Source: Canna indica
Lineage: Eukaryota; Streptophyta; Magnoliopsida; Zingiberales; Cannaceae
Assembly (NCBI GenBank): GCA_034359265.1
Contig: CP136897.1
Location: 25,352,001-25,416,000 of the forward strand
DNA: 64,000 bases
Direction: 5' to 3'
In this document: positions 1 to 12,335 of the stretch, piece after piece
Layout of the letters: every line of letters starts with the position of its first letter
Position numbering within the stretch: the stretch's first letter is position 1
Translations under genes and position numbers: made by a program
Notes under the pieces: model-generated
Database searches by the model: none
What the model was told of the DNA's origin: nothing
What the model saw: the letters and a program-made list of their open reading frames with translations, nothing else

Positions 1-1076
1 ACCATGACTGCAAGCCGCTGATCCTCCATCGCGACGTCAAGTCCAACAACATCCTCCTCGATTCCAACTTCGAGGCGCACGTCGCCGACTTTGGCCTCGC
101 CAAGTTCCTGCACGACCCCGGCGTCTCCGAGTGCATGTCCTCCATCGCCGGCTCCTACGGCTACATCGCCCCAGGTAATTTTCTCGAACACTTTATAGGC
201 AATAATACCTAGACCTTTTGTTCCCCTTTTGAAGGCATTTGGGTGGGATGATGATGGAATCCAATTGCTTCTCTGACATAATAGAAAAGAGGTCAGGCCA
301 CAAAAATATATATCTTTTTCATATCTTTAATTAATTAGAATTCAAGTATCAATTGTTTTCATTCTATTATTTTTTCTTTTAATTTAGTACATGGAAAATA
401 ATTACTCAATTATTATTTTTTATGATTAAATAAGTAGCAATGCACATGATTTAAATAAAGTAAATCCAAGTAACATGTGTGCAATATGAAAATTTTCATG
501 AGAAATATTTGCAATGTTTGGGTACAACATAAAATATGGTATTTAAAAATATTAGTTGAATTGAAGTTTATCAAAATATACATGTATATAAGGTATTTGG
601 TAAAATTCTAAAGGGCTTTTCTTAATATTGCTAAAATGGCTTTTGATGTGCAGTTTTGCTAGCAACTTCTTTTTCGTTGTTTTGAAATAAATACTAGCTA
701 ATTGTCTAATTTTTTTCATATAGAGTATGCATATACCTTACGTGTGGACGCAAAGAGCGATGTCTATAGCTTTGGTGTTGTCCTCTTAGAGTTGATTACA
801 GGCCGACGTCCAGTGGGTGGATTTGGAGATGGTGTAGACATTGTCCGATGGGTTCACAAGACGATTTCAGAGGTGGCAGGAGGAAGTGATTCAACAGTTG
901 TTCTCTCTATTGTTGATCGCCGACTTAGCTCGAGCCCATTGGATTTGATCACTAACTTGTTTAAGGTGGCGATGTTGTGTGTGGAGGAGGAGAGCCAGGT
1001 GCGGCCGTCCATGAGGGAGGTGGTGCACATGCTCTCCAATCCAAAGTCTTCTCCACCCAAGCTCCTTAGTTTGTGA
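1..1076 (+). CDS. CLV1: CLAVATA1-type LRR receptor kinase, 3' part (partial)
   Basis: C-terminal part of a plasma-membrane receptor kinase; the 5' part (LRRs, membrane span, N-lobe) lies outside the window. Exon 1 reads in frame from base 3 to 174, with the catalytic loop HRDVKSNN, the DFG magnesium loop ([10 protein letters not shown]) and the start of the activation segment (GSYGYIAP). A GT-AG intron at 175-723 splits the Glu codon of the APE motif. Exon 2 (724-1076) continues [18 protein letters not shown] and ends in [11 protein letters not shown] and a stop. The stretch [15 protein letters not shown] and the MREVVHML tail are typical of the CLV1/BAM clade, where the intron position is also conserved. 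CLV1 perceives CLE peptides and restrains stem-cell number in shoot meristems (family knowledge). Exon 1 is strongly GC3-rich, exon 2 much less. A BAM-type paralogue is the main alternative. Confidence 0.88.
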
Positions 1077-1107
1077 TGTGTTGGTCAAGTGATCATAATT
1101 ATGCTTA

Positions 1108-1109
<2 letters not shown>

Positions 1110-1142
<33 letters not shown>
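1110..1142. repeat. AT dinucleotide microsatellite
   Basis: About 16 uninterrupted AT units directly 3' of the receptor kinase, probably in its 3' UTR or just beyond. Confidence 0.95.
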
Positions 1143-1146
<4 letters not shown>

Positions 1147-2470
1147 GGTGATAGTGTGTTTATCTTTGTTCTAATTATGCCATGATTGATTAAGCTACTT
1201 GAAAGTCGATATGTTCTTGAACTGCAATGTAAGTAATATATAAATGGTTGATGTATTTAAAATTCTCTATCATTCTGAGATAGGATAAATGTTAGAAGTT
1301 AATGAGAGCTTTTATTTTTTAATAATCATTATTTACTAGCTATCTCTCGTGTGATAGGAATTCATTTGTATCTCCTTGAGCTAAACCAACTATATATTTT
1401 CATTCTCAACCATAATTTCTCATCTGTCATTTTTTGAGCCATGGGGTAGCCACCTTATAGGGTGAAGCGGCTGTAAGAGGGAATCGAAGAAATAGGAAGA
1501 GAGGGGGTGGCTACATAATTTCTTTATAGTAGGTGATAAAATCAATCATATAAGAGTTGATCAATGTAGGTTAATGTTTGGACTCGACAGGCTTACCTTG
1601 ACTAATATGGATTTTGACCATATATGCCTCAATAATGAAGAGTTGTTTTGTTTTCTTTGAGTAGATGTTCTTGGGTGCTCAACTGTGCCTCCTTCCAGAA
1701 AATACTCTGATGCTCATCAATGTAGAGCTACCTCTTCCCAAATAGACCTCCTCATACGCTTAAATTCACCTTCTTACATCAAGGGCTCATTGGGCTATAT
1801 GGAGCACCTGTTGGCGCCCAAGTTAGCTACCCTAGGATTGAAGAATAACTCCAAATATTTTTTTGGCAAAGTCCTTAGAATAGCCAGTAGCGTTTCTTCA
1901 TTATTTTCCTTGGGTACTTGTAGGCTTGCAGGACCCGTTTGTTTTGCAAGAAAAAATTGGAGGACTAAATTGAATTTTGAGGCGTGTCTTCCATTTTTTT
2001 TGCAAAACAAACCTCGAAATCATAGGGACTGGATTTCGAGGTGTGACACCCAAGTAGGTTCTTATACGTGTTTCAACAATCCGTCCCGATGCGACCAACC
2101 TAGGACAACCCAATAACAACTCATCCATATGCCAACATCAAGGGACAAAGACAACACACCCCGCCCTAAATTTCGACAATCCGAGATATGAATTTCACAC
2201 TCATTCTAGAGTGGGTTATACTCACGCCACCACCAACCCAGGAAGACCTGAAAAATTCTAACAATCCGAAAATCCCTAGAAAACCCAAGAAGACCCAAAA
2301 AGCGAACACATATGGCGAAAGGGTGTTGAACAAATGTACGAATGAAGAAAAAATTACCAAGAATGAAGAATAAATTACCTCGAATGAACAAAGAATGCGA
2401 TGAGTATTCTACTCCGGCCTCATTCTCTCTTTTCTTTGTCCCTGTCGGTTTGTATCTCTACTCCAACTTC
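1143..2470. other. 3' flank of the receptor kinase, no gene recognised
   Basis: AT-rich flank with several short open frames but no recognisable protein motif. Around 1980-2110 the sequence (a GTGTGACACCC stretch) resembles degraded LTR sequence, but no ends or coding domains can be shown. Confidence 0.5.
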
Positions 2471-2500
2471 TCTTTCTTTCTTTCTTTCTTTCTTTCTTTT
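2471..2500 (+). repeat. CTTT microsatellite
   Basis: About seven tandem CTTT tetranucleotides on the + strand. Confidence 0.95.
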
Positions 2501-3182
2501 TAGCGCGACATCGGGATCGGGTATCCATATAATACGTATTGGGTATCCAAGATACGAGTCCGGTATACATAGGGTCAATTTTGTCCAAAAAAATATTCTC
2601 TTGGGCAGAATTTGTTAAAGTTATAAGAAGAATCAAAATTTAAAACTCTTATTGCGAAAGGGCCATATAAAAAAATGACCCTAAGAATATATAAAATTCA
2701 ATTTAACCATTGGACTGAACTAGAATTATTGGGCGTGATCGGACTAGACCCAACAGCGCCCCGCCGTTCACCTCGAACCAAACCATGCGGCCCCGCCTTG
2801 GGGCTCCACCCAAGCAATACCTTTGAGCCAAACTCAAGCTAAGTCAAGTGGCTCCATCCAGGGGACCCACTTGGCCAAACATGGACTCCTACGGTCCACA
2901 GGCGCTCTCCAAAGTCGTGGGTGATCAACCTACAAAAATTCTCAAGCAAGACCCAGGTCAAGATATGCAAAAACAACCCCGACTCGATGCTTGAAGGATG
3001 ACTCAAGTCGTGCTCAAATCGCCTCAATAGGCACAAATAAAGCTCATACATAACACTTTCCTATACGAATAATTTCCTTTTGTCATTTCAATAAAATTGC
3101 ATTTCTCGCATCTTTTTATGTGTATGATCAAGAAACGGCCATCTCGCCACTTTGACGAATACTTCACTATTTATACTTTAAT
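2501..3182. other. No gene recognised
   Basis: Mixed sequence leading into the 183-bp array. Its GC content rises from about 2720, where proline/CCCC-rich non-coding text begins. It is probably part of the same repetitive unit as the array. Confidence 0.4.
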
Positions 3183-4572
3183 CGACTCCTAGTGAGCGGT
3201 CCTACCTTACGCTCCTCTCAGGGAGCTTAGCTTGAACCCATGAGTGCAGTCCTCGGCCCCTAGAGCCACTACTTCCGGCCTCAACACCCTTGCACTACCA
3301 GGATTCGATTTTCACCAGCTTAGCTCGATGGCCACTATGCCACTACTTCCGGCCTTAGAGTCCTTACTCGATTGCTCGTGCGCGGTCTGCCTAACGCTCC
3401 TTGGCGAGCTCGGCTTGAACTCCTCAAGTGCAGTCCTCGCCCCCCAGAGCCACTACTTCCGGCCTTAGCACCCTTACACGACCAGGACCCGATTTTCACC
3501 ACTACTTCTAACCTCATAGCCCTTACTCGACTCCTCTTGCACGGTCTTGCATTACGCTACTCTACAAGCTCGGCTTGAACCCCTGAGTGCAGTCCTCAGC
3601 CCCAGAGCCGTTACTTCCGACCTCAGGGCCCTTACACGACCACGACTCAATTTTCACCAGCTTGGCTCGATGGCCACCGCGCCACTACTTTCGGCCTCAA
3701 AGCCATTACTTGACTCCTCGTATGCGGTCCTACCTTACGCTCCTCGTTGAGCTCGGCTTGAACCCTCGAGTGCAGTCGTCGGCCCTCAAAGACACTACTT
3801 TCGGCCTCAGTGCCCTTACATGATCCGAACTCAGTTTTCACTAGCCTGTCTCTATGGCCACCACGCCACTACTTCGGCCTCAGAGCCCTTACTCAACTCC
3901 TCGTGCACGGTTCTACCTTACGCACCTTAGCAAGCTCGGCTTGAACCCCCCGAGTGTAGTCCTCGGCCCCTAGAGCCGCTACTTTCGGCCTAAACGCCCT
4001 TACATAACTAGGACTCTATTTTCACCAGCCTGGCTCGTTGGCCACCGCACCACTACTTCCGGCCTCAGAGCCCTTACTCGGCTCCTCGTGCGCGGTCCTA
4101 CTTTACGCTCCTCGGTGAGCTCGGCTTGAACTCTCGAGTGCAGTCCTCGGCCCCCAAAGCCGCTACTTGTAGCCTCAGTGCCCTTACACGACTACGACTT
4201 GATTTTCACCAAGCTGGCTCGATGGCCACTGCGCCACTATTTTCGACCTCAAAGCCCTTACTCGACTCCTCGTGCGTGGTCCTACCTTACACTCATCGGC
4301 GAGCTCAGCATGAACCCCAGAGTGTAGTCCTTGGCCCCCAGAGCCATTACTTTTGGCCACGTCGCCCTTACACAACCAGGACTTAGTTTTCACTAGCCTG
4401 GCTCGTCGGCTATTACGCCACTACTTTCGACCTTAGCGCCCTAACATGACCAAGGCTTAGTTTTCACCAACCTAGCTCGTTGTCTATCACACTGCTACTT
4501 CCGGCCTCAGGGCCCTTACTCAACTCATCGCACACGATCTTGCCTTACACTTCTTAGCGAGCTAGGCATAGC
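3183..4572. repeat. Satellite-like tandem array, unit about 183 bp
   Basis: The phrase GAGTGCAGTCCTCGGCCCC (with variants) recurs at about 3243, 3425, 3585, 3769, 3952, 4137 and 4320, giving spacings of 182, 160, 184, 183, 185 and 183. Each unit also carries CTACTTCCGGCCTCAG twice, a CCCTTACACGACCAGGAC segment and GGCTCGATGGCCAC. Seven to eight diverged copies are visible. The unit length is near that of a nucleosome plus linker, as in many plant satellites, but the array is short and looks like the tandem part of a dispersed element. The open frames inside are by-products of the repeat. Confidence 0.9.
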
Positions 4573-5502
4573 TCGACACGAGGCCTCATCGCTACTATTT
4601 ATCCCCTATACAACTTCGGAGCTGCCACACGAAGATCAGCCTCAAACAATTCTCCCTTCAAAGGGAACCAAACACTACCAAGTCAACAACAAACATGTTG
4701 CAAAACAAAAAACATGCATGCATAAATAAGCTCGTGAAGGGTTATAGTCAAACACTTCAGCAACCCTAAAGAGGCAATAATTCATTACATACAATGCTTG
4801 GCCCACAAGAGGGCAATTTGAAACATGCGAGTATTCATAAGGAAGGAGGCACCTTGGCATTGGCCAACTCCACAGAAGCTTCCTTCTCCAGGACTTCCTC
4901 GTCAATTGGAGAAACAACACACGACTCAGGAACAGTGGCTGGCAACCCCCTTGAAGGGACCAGGAGCCCTCTTCGATAGCCTTATCTCCAACACAATTCC
5001 AACTTTTCTTTTCACCATTGGCCTGAGCAAAACTTCAATAGCCCCTGGTCAGCAAAAGAAACTAAGGACCAAGATGGCTCACCCATCGCTGAAGAAAACC
5101 TCAAAGCACAGGGACACCAAAAGCGCAAGAAAAAGTTCAGAGAACGAGGGGGAAGAAATTGCCTTAAAAACAATAACCCCCCATCTAACAGTAGGCGGTT
5201 ATACCACAAACAATTCCCAGCCAACCAGGCCCGCCAAGCGGCAATTTCCTAAAAAACCGCAAGGGTCCATGAGAACTCATTACCTATCATGATTACTCAT
5301 TCGAATTGAAAAGACCGAAACCAACCAAGAAGCACCATGAAAGGAGACAAATCGTACCACCAAGCTGCCATACTAGGGACAGAAGTTGAGAAGACACATA
5401 AAAAACACGACAAAGATATGCCAATTCGACTCACTCTAAAACAAGAAAAGGTTGCTACATGCCAGCCAAAAAGCCCGCATGGCCTCTACAGGCCACTTTC
5501 TC
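4573..5502. other. Non-coding flank between two tandem arrays
   Basis: No domain is recognised. An open frame at 4825-5292 (155 codons) is Lys/Pro/Ser-rich with no family motif, and I do not treat it as a gene. The sequence probably belongs to the same repetitive element as the arrays on either side. Confidence 0.4.
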
Positions 5503-5745
5503 CAGCTTTGCCTCTACATGTCATTTTCTCCAGCTCGGCCTCCACAGTTGCTAACTTCAGCTCGGCCTCCGCGGCCGTTTGCTCCGGTTCAACCTCTACG
5601 GTCATTTGCTCTAGCTCGGCCTCTACGGTCGCTAGCTCCAGCTCGGCCTTCACGACCATTTGCTCGGTTCGACCTCTGCGGTCACCTACTCTAGCTCAGC
5701 CTCCAAGATCACTAGCTCCAGCTCTGCCTCAATGGCCACTTAACA
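5503..5745. repeat. 27-bp tandem array, about nine units
   Basis: Units of the form AGCTCGGCCTCTACGGTCGC recur every 27 bases. The multiple-of-three period creates Ser/Ala-rich open frames, which explains the apparent ORFs here. Confidence 0.85.
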
Positions 5746-5783
5746 CAACTCAGCCTTTATGATGACCAAACATAGCACGGTAC

Positions 5784-6740
5784 AAAACTAGTCATTTCCG
5801 CCGTTCGGTCGCATGCCGATCGATCGTCGGTCGATTGACCGATTGACCGCCCGCGACCGCTGCGCCTTCTGTGAGTTATGCGCACTATTCGACCGATCAA
5901 CGGGTCGACCGAATGAATCGCGAGATCAGCGATCCACAATCCGGTCGACCGAAGTGCTTCTACCAAGTCGCGATTCTTGCGATCCTCAATCTGGTCGATC
6001 GAAGACCCTATTGCCAATTTTTGGCTTATGTCGATCGACTGAACCTGGGCTGAACAGGGCAGTTTGCTATTTTGCTTGGGTTTTTCTACTTGTTTTGGGT
6101 CCGTCTTCGCTAAGTCTACTTATATAACATTTACTAACTTTAAGTTAATAACTTTATGTTATATATAACATAAATGTTATATAAGAATTACCCCCTATTT
6201 AGATTCAATAAAAATATCTAAAAAATCAAAATCTAGTTTTTGGGGTCTAGTACAAATTTTTAGAAAACGGAAATTTTTTAACTTCTCGGGTCAAGTATGG
6301 GTAGGCTAAAGGCTTCCAAAAAATCCTTAAAAATACCTCGTTATCTAGTTTCTACCCAAGGAATAGTTACCATCATTTTTTATGTCAAGATTATGTCTAG
6401 GATATATAGCCCTCCAAGGAGCTCCCTAGGCTTAGTGAATTCAGGGCGGTCTACGGGTTTTCATGATTTGGGATTCAGAAATAGTTTTTGGGTTCTTATG
6501 CATCATAAAGAGGATTCATAATATAAATTGGACACCCTAAACCTATACACTATCTTCCCGACGAAACCGAGCGTGTCGACCAACGTCCTTCCGATTTCCC
6601 GATTTCTTCAATATTTTCGATCGAGGACGTCGTGCGCTAACCGATATGAAACCGAAAGAATTTCTCAATGAAACATTACTTTCATGTTTGTTATCATCAA
6701 AACCGAGATTAAGACCAAGGTTGAAAACCTTAAGCCAACA
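5784..6740 (-). repeat. 3' LTR of the copia-type element (truncated)
   Basis: On the minus strand this LTR starts TGTTGGCTTAAGG directly after a polypurine tract. It matches the LTR copies at 15976, 38576 and 53811. The far end, which should reach a TCATCCAACA-type terminus, is missing: homology to other copies begins at about 5784 (AAAACTAGTC). Positions 5815-6045 carry four to five GGTCGACCGA-type palindromic units. Confidence 0.85.
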
Positions 6741-6757
6741 ATCTCCCCATTTTTGAT
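6741..6757 (-). other. Polypurine tract
   Basis: Minus-strand ATCAAAAATGGGGAGAT abuts the TGTTGG start of the 3' LTR, as expected for the plus-strand primer of reverse transcription. Confidence 0.8.
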
Positions 6758-8144
6758 GATGACAAACATCCTTAAGAAAATATATATATTAAAGCACAAA
6801 GGATATCAAACATGAGATTTCTCCCCCTATCATCATGCATATCTATATAATAGAACTTCCCCTATCTATATGCATGTTTAACCTATATTCTCTCCCCCTT
6901 TACCTATATTTTTCTCCCCCTTTTGACATTAATAAAAAAAGGCAAGAAAAATCAACCTATAGTAAAAGTTGAGACTTCTAAAACTATTTTCCGTGAAATA
7001 TGAAAATCTCAACTAAATGGATGAAAAATAAAATATGAGACTAAATTATACATGATAACAAAGAGTGATAGATAGAGTCCAAAACTAAGAATCATGTATG
7101 AACTCAAGTATGGATATTTTCGTGAATATTGGTTATTTTTCATGACATGTTTAGATTTCATTCAAACTTTCAAAATACCAAGATATGGTTATGTAAAACA
7201 TGTATATTAAGTTTGAAGTCAAACTAATATCATTTAATCAAGATATGAACTTAGCATGATTTCATTCAAAGTATGCTTGAAACCATGAAAATGCTAAGAA
7301 TCAAAATTTGCTATCTACTCATGTTTTCTCATATTTAGGCATCTAGACATCAAACATGAGTGAATCTAAGTATATGAGTCAACTTTGGGTTTAAAATGAA
7401 ATTTCTAAGTCACTTTGTTGACTTAGGTCAATGTATACTTCAAGTTTATAAAAATCAAACTTTTTAATCCTTATGAAATCATAATCTTAACGAAAATCTT
7501 TGAAACTTTAACTGGACAAACTAGATTTTACAAGGAATCTAGAGGTTCAAGAATTAGTCAAAAATTAGTTTTATATAAATTCATAAAATTCTTGAAATCC
7601 AGGGGCATTTTCATAAATTTTAGGTATATATTTTTTAAAAAAGTTGTCAATTTTGCTTCAAACTTTCCAAACATCGCTAAATGATCATTTAAGATGCATG
7701 TGTCAAGTTTGAGCTCAAAATGAATTCTCTATGTGCATTTGTCATCCTATATTGATTTCAATAAAAAAATTGATATTTCTATCTATCATTCAAGGTATCA
7801 AAATCATTCCTAGAAATGATTTTACTCAAGCAATGGTGTGAATGATATTAGAAATACAATTAAAATGGTATATATGAGTTTTTATTTGAAGTTTTTGAAG
7901 AAAAATCAAAGTATCGGAAAAATGAGTATTTCAAGTAAGTGATACTTTGTGTTTCCGAAATCCAACTTCAAAATTCCATTATAAATCAGATTCTTGATGA
8001 AATTTTTTGAAATTTTTACACAACAAACTAGATTTTTTAGTAAAAGTGCAGTTTCAAGAATCAGTTAAAAATGATTTTTCTATATTTTTTTAGAAATAAC
8101 TGGAAATGCTCAATTTTTAATGGCCTTTCCATAATTTTCAGTTA
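6758..8144 (-). other. Non-coding body of the copia-type element, 3' half
   Basis: AT-rich with no open frame of note. It contains diverged repeats of a segment (about 7200-7440) that recurs at 13170-13410; the shared phrase GTTGACTTAGGTCAA marks both copies. This is long 3' non-coding sequence without pol. Confidence 0.6.
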
Positions 8145-8153
8145 TTTTCAAAA

Positions 8154-8525
8154 GGGAAAAGGTACAAAAATGCCCCTGACATTTTCTCGCGGGTACTAAA
8201 ATACCCCTAACATTTTTTTAGGATAAAAAATACCCCTCACATTATGAATTGGGTACAAAAATGCCCCTATAGGTAAACGGTGTTAGTTGAGAGATAACGG
8301 AGCTGACGTGGCTGATGACTGGGACTGGTGACGTGGTCAAGACATTTTCTCACGGGTACTAAAATGCCCCTGACGTTTTCTCACAGGTACAAAAATGCCC
8401 CTAACGTGTTCCCACAGGTACAAAACTACCCCTCACGTTTTATCACAGATACAAAAATACCCCTAACGTTTGTTTTGGACCTAAAATACCCCTGAGGTTA
8501 TTGAAAATTGTACAAAAATATCATC
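8154..8525 (+). repeat. Left terminal inverted repeat of the long-TIR element
   Basis: Built from about eight diverged copies of GGTACAAAAATGCCCCTGAC (period near 28 bases). A non-repetitive spacer holds AACGGAGCTGACGTGG at 8296-8311, which starts 142 bases in from the end. Confidence 0.9.
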
Positions 8526-8739
8526 AGACTAACTTTTGTTAGATGAGACTTAGGGGGCGTTTGGTTACCCGCAAGTGCAAATGCTGTAAAATTTATTTGT
8601 ATGCAAAAGCAAATGTCCGCAAATAAATTTTGCAGCCTACCGTTTGGTTGCCCGCAAGTTGAGTTCCAACTTCTATTTGTAAGAATTTGGTTTGCCGCAA
8701 ATTGAAGTTGCAATTACACTTGCAACTTCACTACTAAAA

Positions 8740-9125
8740 AAATGGTCATCAGCAACGGCTGATGCCGTTGCTGAGCCGTTGCTGAAGAGCATCAGCAACG
8801 GCTGAGCCGTTGCAATAGCGCCGTGACAGAAAGTCGCGTTGCTGATGACTTAGCAACGGATCAGCAACGGCCGCTCGGGCCGTCGCTCAAAACATTATCA
8901 GCAACGGCCGCTGGGCCGTCGCTAAAAATATTATCAGCAACGGTTTTGCCACAGACCCGGAGCCGTTGCTGATACCATTAATAGCAACGGCCGCTGAGTC
9001 CGTAGCAACACCGTTAGTAAAACTCCGTCGCTAAGCCGTTGCTGTAGGTCATCAGCAACGGCTTTCGATACACTTTTAGCAACGGCTTTCCCACGGACGC
9101 CCATGGGAAAGCCGTTGCTGATGAC
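8740..9125. repeat. Left subterminal repeats of the CACTA element
   Basis: About a dozen copies of ATCAGCAACGGC or its complement GCCGTTGCTGAT, typical of TNPA-binding subterminal arrays in CACTA elements. Confidence 0.85.
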
Positions 9126-9430
9126 CTATGCCTGCAACCAGAAAATTTGAAAATTTCAAATTTCCATTGATACATTGATACATTTATCTGATACATAACT
9201 CACACACCCATACCCTCATACACACATTCATTCACACATCACAAACATCTCATACACATTCATTCACACATCACAAACACACCAAGATATACATCAAAAC
9301 AATTATATTTATATTCATAATTATCCACGATAGTATAAACATAATTCAAATGTAAAATTGAAGTATCAACATCTCAATATAAATTAAACAAGTTCAATAT
9401 CTGAGTAACAAAGTCAATATAAACAAAATC

Positions 9431-10993
9431 TCACGATGACGATGGAGGATGGCCTGGATCATATGGCGGGGTCTGGAGTGCTTGAGTGTACACCGGCGTG
9501 GACTGACTCGAGGATGATGGATTAGATGATGCCGAAGAGATGCCTGCTTCGGGATGACCCGACAAGTTGCGTAGCATAGCTTCTATATTCGCCATCGTCT
9601 GACTCTGACGCGCCATCGTCTGACTCTGACGCTCCATCATCTCAGTCTGACGCGCGACCGTCTCCTCTAGTGTCCTTATCCTATTACTATGATCATAACT
9701 GGATCTAGAGGTGGACGGCCGCTCACCAGCGACCGGAGGGGTCGGTGCCCCAAGTGGCCCTAGTACGGCTCGCGCATGACCACTATCTGCGAAGCCATAT
9801 ACGCGGCCATGGTCCCAGCCACCTGCGGCCTCGACCCACGATGCTGCGTCAAAGTCCTCGGGGGTACCCCCGCGCTGCACCACCCTCCGGCTGTACGTCT
9901 CCTACTCGAGTTTGATTTTTTGTTTAATATTTATCATAAAACTTAAATTATAAATATATAATGAATAATTTAAACAAATATATAATTACCACAATGTATG
10001 CAGCGCGGTTGTCGACGTACTCCCCCGTCCCATGTGCTCGACGGTGAGTCCGCTCAAACACCGCCATCGGGGAGGGTCGCTGGACAGTCCCGTCATCTGA
10101 CACCGTCGTCTACATTTATAAAACAAATACATTAATTAGTACACATAATAACAAATAAAATATATAATTAAACGATATACTTACCATACGGTTTGCGTGC
10201 ACTACAAATGCAACAGAGCCGCCGGTGTGACGCGCTGCTCCCCCCGACATGCGATTTCTAGTCGCATTCTGAGAAACCTCCTGCCATCGATCCGTCGACC
10301 ATATCCCCACGAGCTGGTCCCATATATCCGGAGTAATCCAACTGGGGCCGTATCCCCGAGTCTCCGCGATGTTAGTGGTCCCAGCTCGGGCCATCGCTCG
10401 GGACCGAGCCTGCCCCAGCTGCCCGTTGTACCTTGCCCGGGAAATAGACTCCCAGGCAGCGTAAATGAAGGACCTCTGGTCCTCGGCCCATGTATAGCGA
10501 GCCTGCAAAATAATAATATCAGTACCAATTCTTAATATATCATCATGCATGTAAAAAAAAAAATAATACGTGCCTCAAACTCGCGCCATAACATGTCGAC
10601 GTGCTCGCTAGGCACGTGAGACCACGTAGGCCATGCCCCGTGCATGTATCGTCGAATAGTAGAAGAAATGCTCCTCGGCACTTCTTCTTGCTCGAACCTG
10701 CACAACAAAAATAAATTTTAATATTATATTATGATATAATGAATTTGTAATGATTCATAATTCATGATATATTACCGCTCCCCAATCACGCTGATCAATC
10801 TACGTGACTCTGTGGCTGGTGGAGGCTGCCACCTGTTCGGCCCGCGTGGCCGCCTGCGTCTGGATGTACTAGCCTCGGCAGTATCATCCTCATGAGGATC
10901 AGCAACAGGAGGATCAGCAGCATGAGTAAGTGCTGGAGTCTCACTGATCGGAGACTCCGAAGCTCTCCTGCGTCGATAACCACGACCAGACAT
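9431..10993 (-). CDS. Ptta/En-Spm (Transposase_24, TNPA-like) protein, 5 exons
   Basis: Five minus-strand exons join in frame into 416 residues: 10993-10776, 10697-10574, 10502-10185, 10109-9990 and 9901-9431. Intron borders are GT-AG except the second, which needs a GC donor (GAG|GCACGT). The Arg-rich N-terminus (MSGRGYRRRR) is followed by the Ptta core: IGERFEQEEVPRSISSTIRR, then WSHVPSEHVDMLWREFE, RYTWAEDQ, WDQLVGIWSTDRW and a PMAVFERTHRR/GEYVDNRAAY segment. The C-terminus has a Gln/Met-rich coiled-coil-like stretch (RQSQTMARQSQTMA) and a Ser/Pro-rich tail. TNPA-type proteins bind subterminal repeats and assist excision with TNPD (family knowledge). No premature stop or frameshift is seen, unlike the other transposon genes in this window. 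Confidence 0.85.
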
Positions 10994-11369
10994 ATCTGTC
11001 GAACAGACATATAATCAGATTATTGTATAAATAGTAGAGATGTATTTAATAAAATATATACGCATATCATCTGGGCGCGTATCGGAGAACAAGAGAGATG
11101 TTGCCGAAATTTAGAATAATTAGTTAACAGTTAAAATAAAAACGTAAGTGCAGTACAAATAACTATATTCCCAAATTGTCCAATCAGGGACAATTCAAGA
11201 ATTGTACGTCGTATAAAAGATCATCTACTTCTTTTACACGAACATACAATTCCCGAACGGATCTAAGGTTTTGCTAAATCATATCCGATCGTCGATGCGT
11301 ACGTGAAACATATCAACTCGTCGGAGGATGATTATTTTCTAAATGTTTCGAGACAGTTCGAGTCCATAT

Positions 11370-11577
11370 TGGACGATTTCGGCGCGCGTCCGAAGTGGAC
11401 GATTCCGGCGCGAGTCCGAAGTGGACAATTCCGGCGCGAGTCCGAATTGGATGATTCCGGCGCGCGTCCGAAGTGGACGATTCCGGTGCGAGTCCGAATT
11501 GGACGATACCGGCGCGCGTCCGAAGTGGACGATACCGGCGCGCGTCCGAAGTGGACGATTCCGGCGCGCGTCCGAAG
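11370..11577. repeat. 27-bp tandem array, about eight units
   Basis: Units built on GGACGATTCCGGCGCGCGTC repeat every 27 bases. The array lies about 380 bp upstream of the start codon of the minus-strand TNPA-like gene, so it is in its promoter or 5' leader. The period of nine codons produces open frames on the + strand that I do not regard as genes. Confidence 0.9.
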
Positions 11578-12049
11578 TTAATCTAAACCCTAATAATTAA
11601 TCTAACAAATTAAACAATTAATCTAAACAATTAATTAACAATTATTAAATAATTAATTAACAAATATAAAATAATATAAACTATATATATATATACTAAA
11701 TTCCGGCGCCGGAGTCCACCCTCCGGCGCCGGCGTACAGTGGCCGGACACAATGTCCGGCCACTACAGAAGGTCCGGCGGCGGCCATCGGCCGACCGCCG
11801 CCGGCCGAAACCGTAGAAATAGGGTTTCGATCGGGTGATTTCCGCCGGCCGCAGGGAAGAGACGGCAGCAGGGGAGACTTACCTGAACAAGTCGGCAGCA
11901 GCGGTCGGCGTCATCGGCGTCGTCGGCGTCGGCAGCAGCGGCAGCAGCGGCAGCGGCGGCGAGTGGCGTCGGCAGGAGCGGCGGTGGCAGCAGCGAGCAG
12001 CGGGAGGAAGAAGAGTCGGGCGCGAGAGCGTGCCCTATATAAACTTATC
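11578..12049. other. 5' region of the CACTA element, no gene
   Basis: An AT-rich segment is followed by a GC-rich stretch (11700-12020) with GCCGGCG and CGGCAGCAG repeats. The 100-codon Gly/Ser-rich frame at 11835 is low-complexity. Confidence 0.5.
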
Positions 12050-12335
12050 AGCAACGGCTCACTCGCCCGTTAGAACGCCGTTGCTGATAAGTTATCATCA
12101 GCAACGGCTCACTTATCCGTTAGCAAGCCGTTGCTGAAAATTAAAATATAAGCAACGGCTCGCCTTTCCGTCCGAAAGCCGTTGCTGATAATTAAAATAA
12201 TCAGCAACGGCTCGGGTTTCCGTTAGAACGCCGTTGCAGATACAGTTTTCTGCAACGGCTCGGGCGGCCGTAAGAATGTCGTTGCAAATAGCAACGGCTT
12301 GAGCGGCCGTCGCTGATAGCCGTTGCTGAAGACGA
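12050..12335. repeat. Right subterminal repeats of the CACTA element
   Basis: About ten copies of CAGCAACGGC or its complement, mirroring the left end. Confidence 0.85.

Noticed and set aside
5784..6053. Open frames of 60-104 codons on both strands rich in Asp, Arg and Ser
   Set aside because: They are translations of the GGTCGACCGA palindrome block of a copia LTR, and similar frames appear in every copy of the LTR.
11303..11600. Arg-rich repeat protein (ARPKWTIP-type repeats)
   Set aside because: The 27-bp array has a period of nine codons, so periodic open frames arise automatically. There is no start context or homologue.
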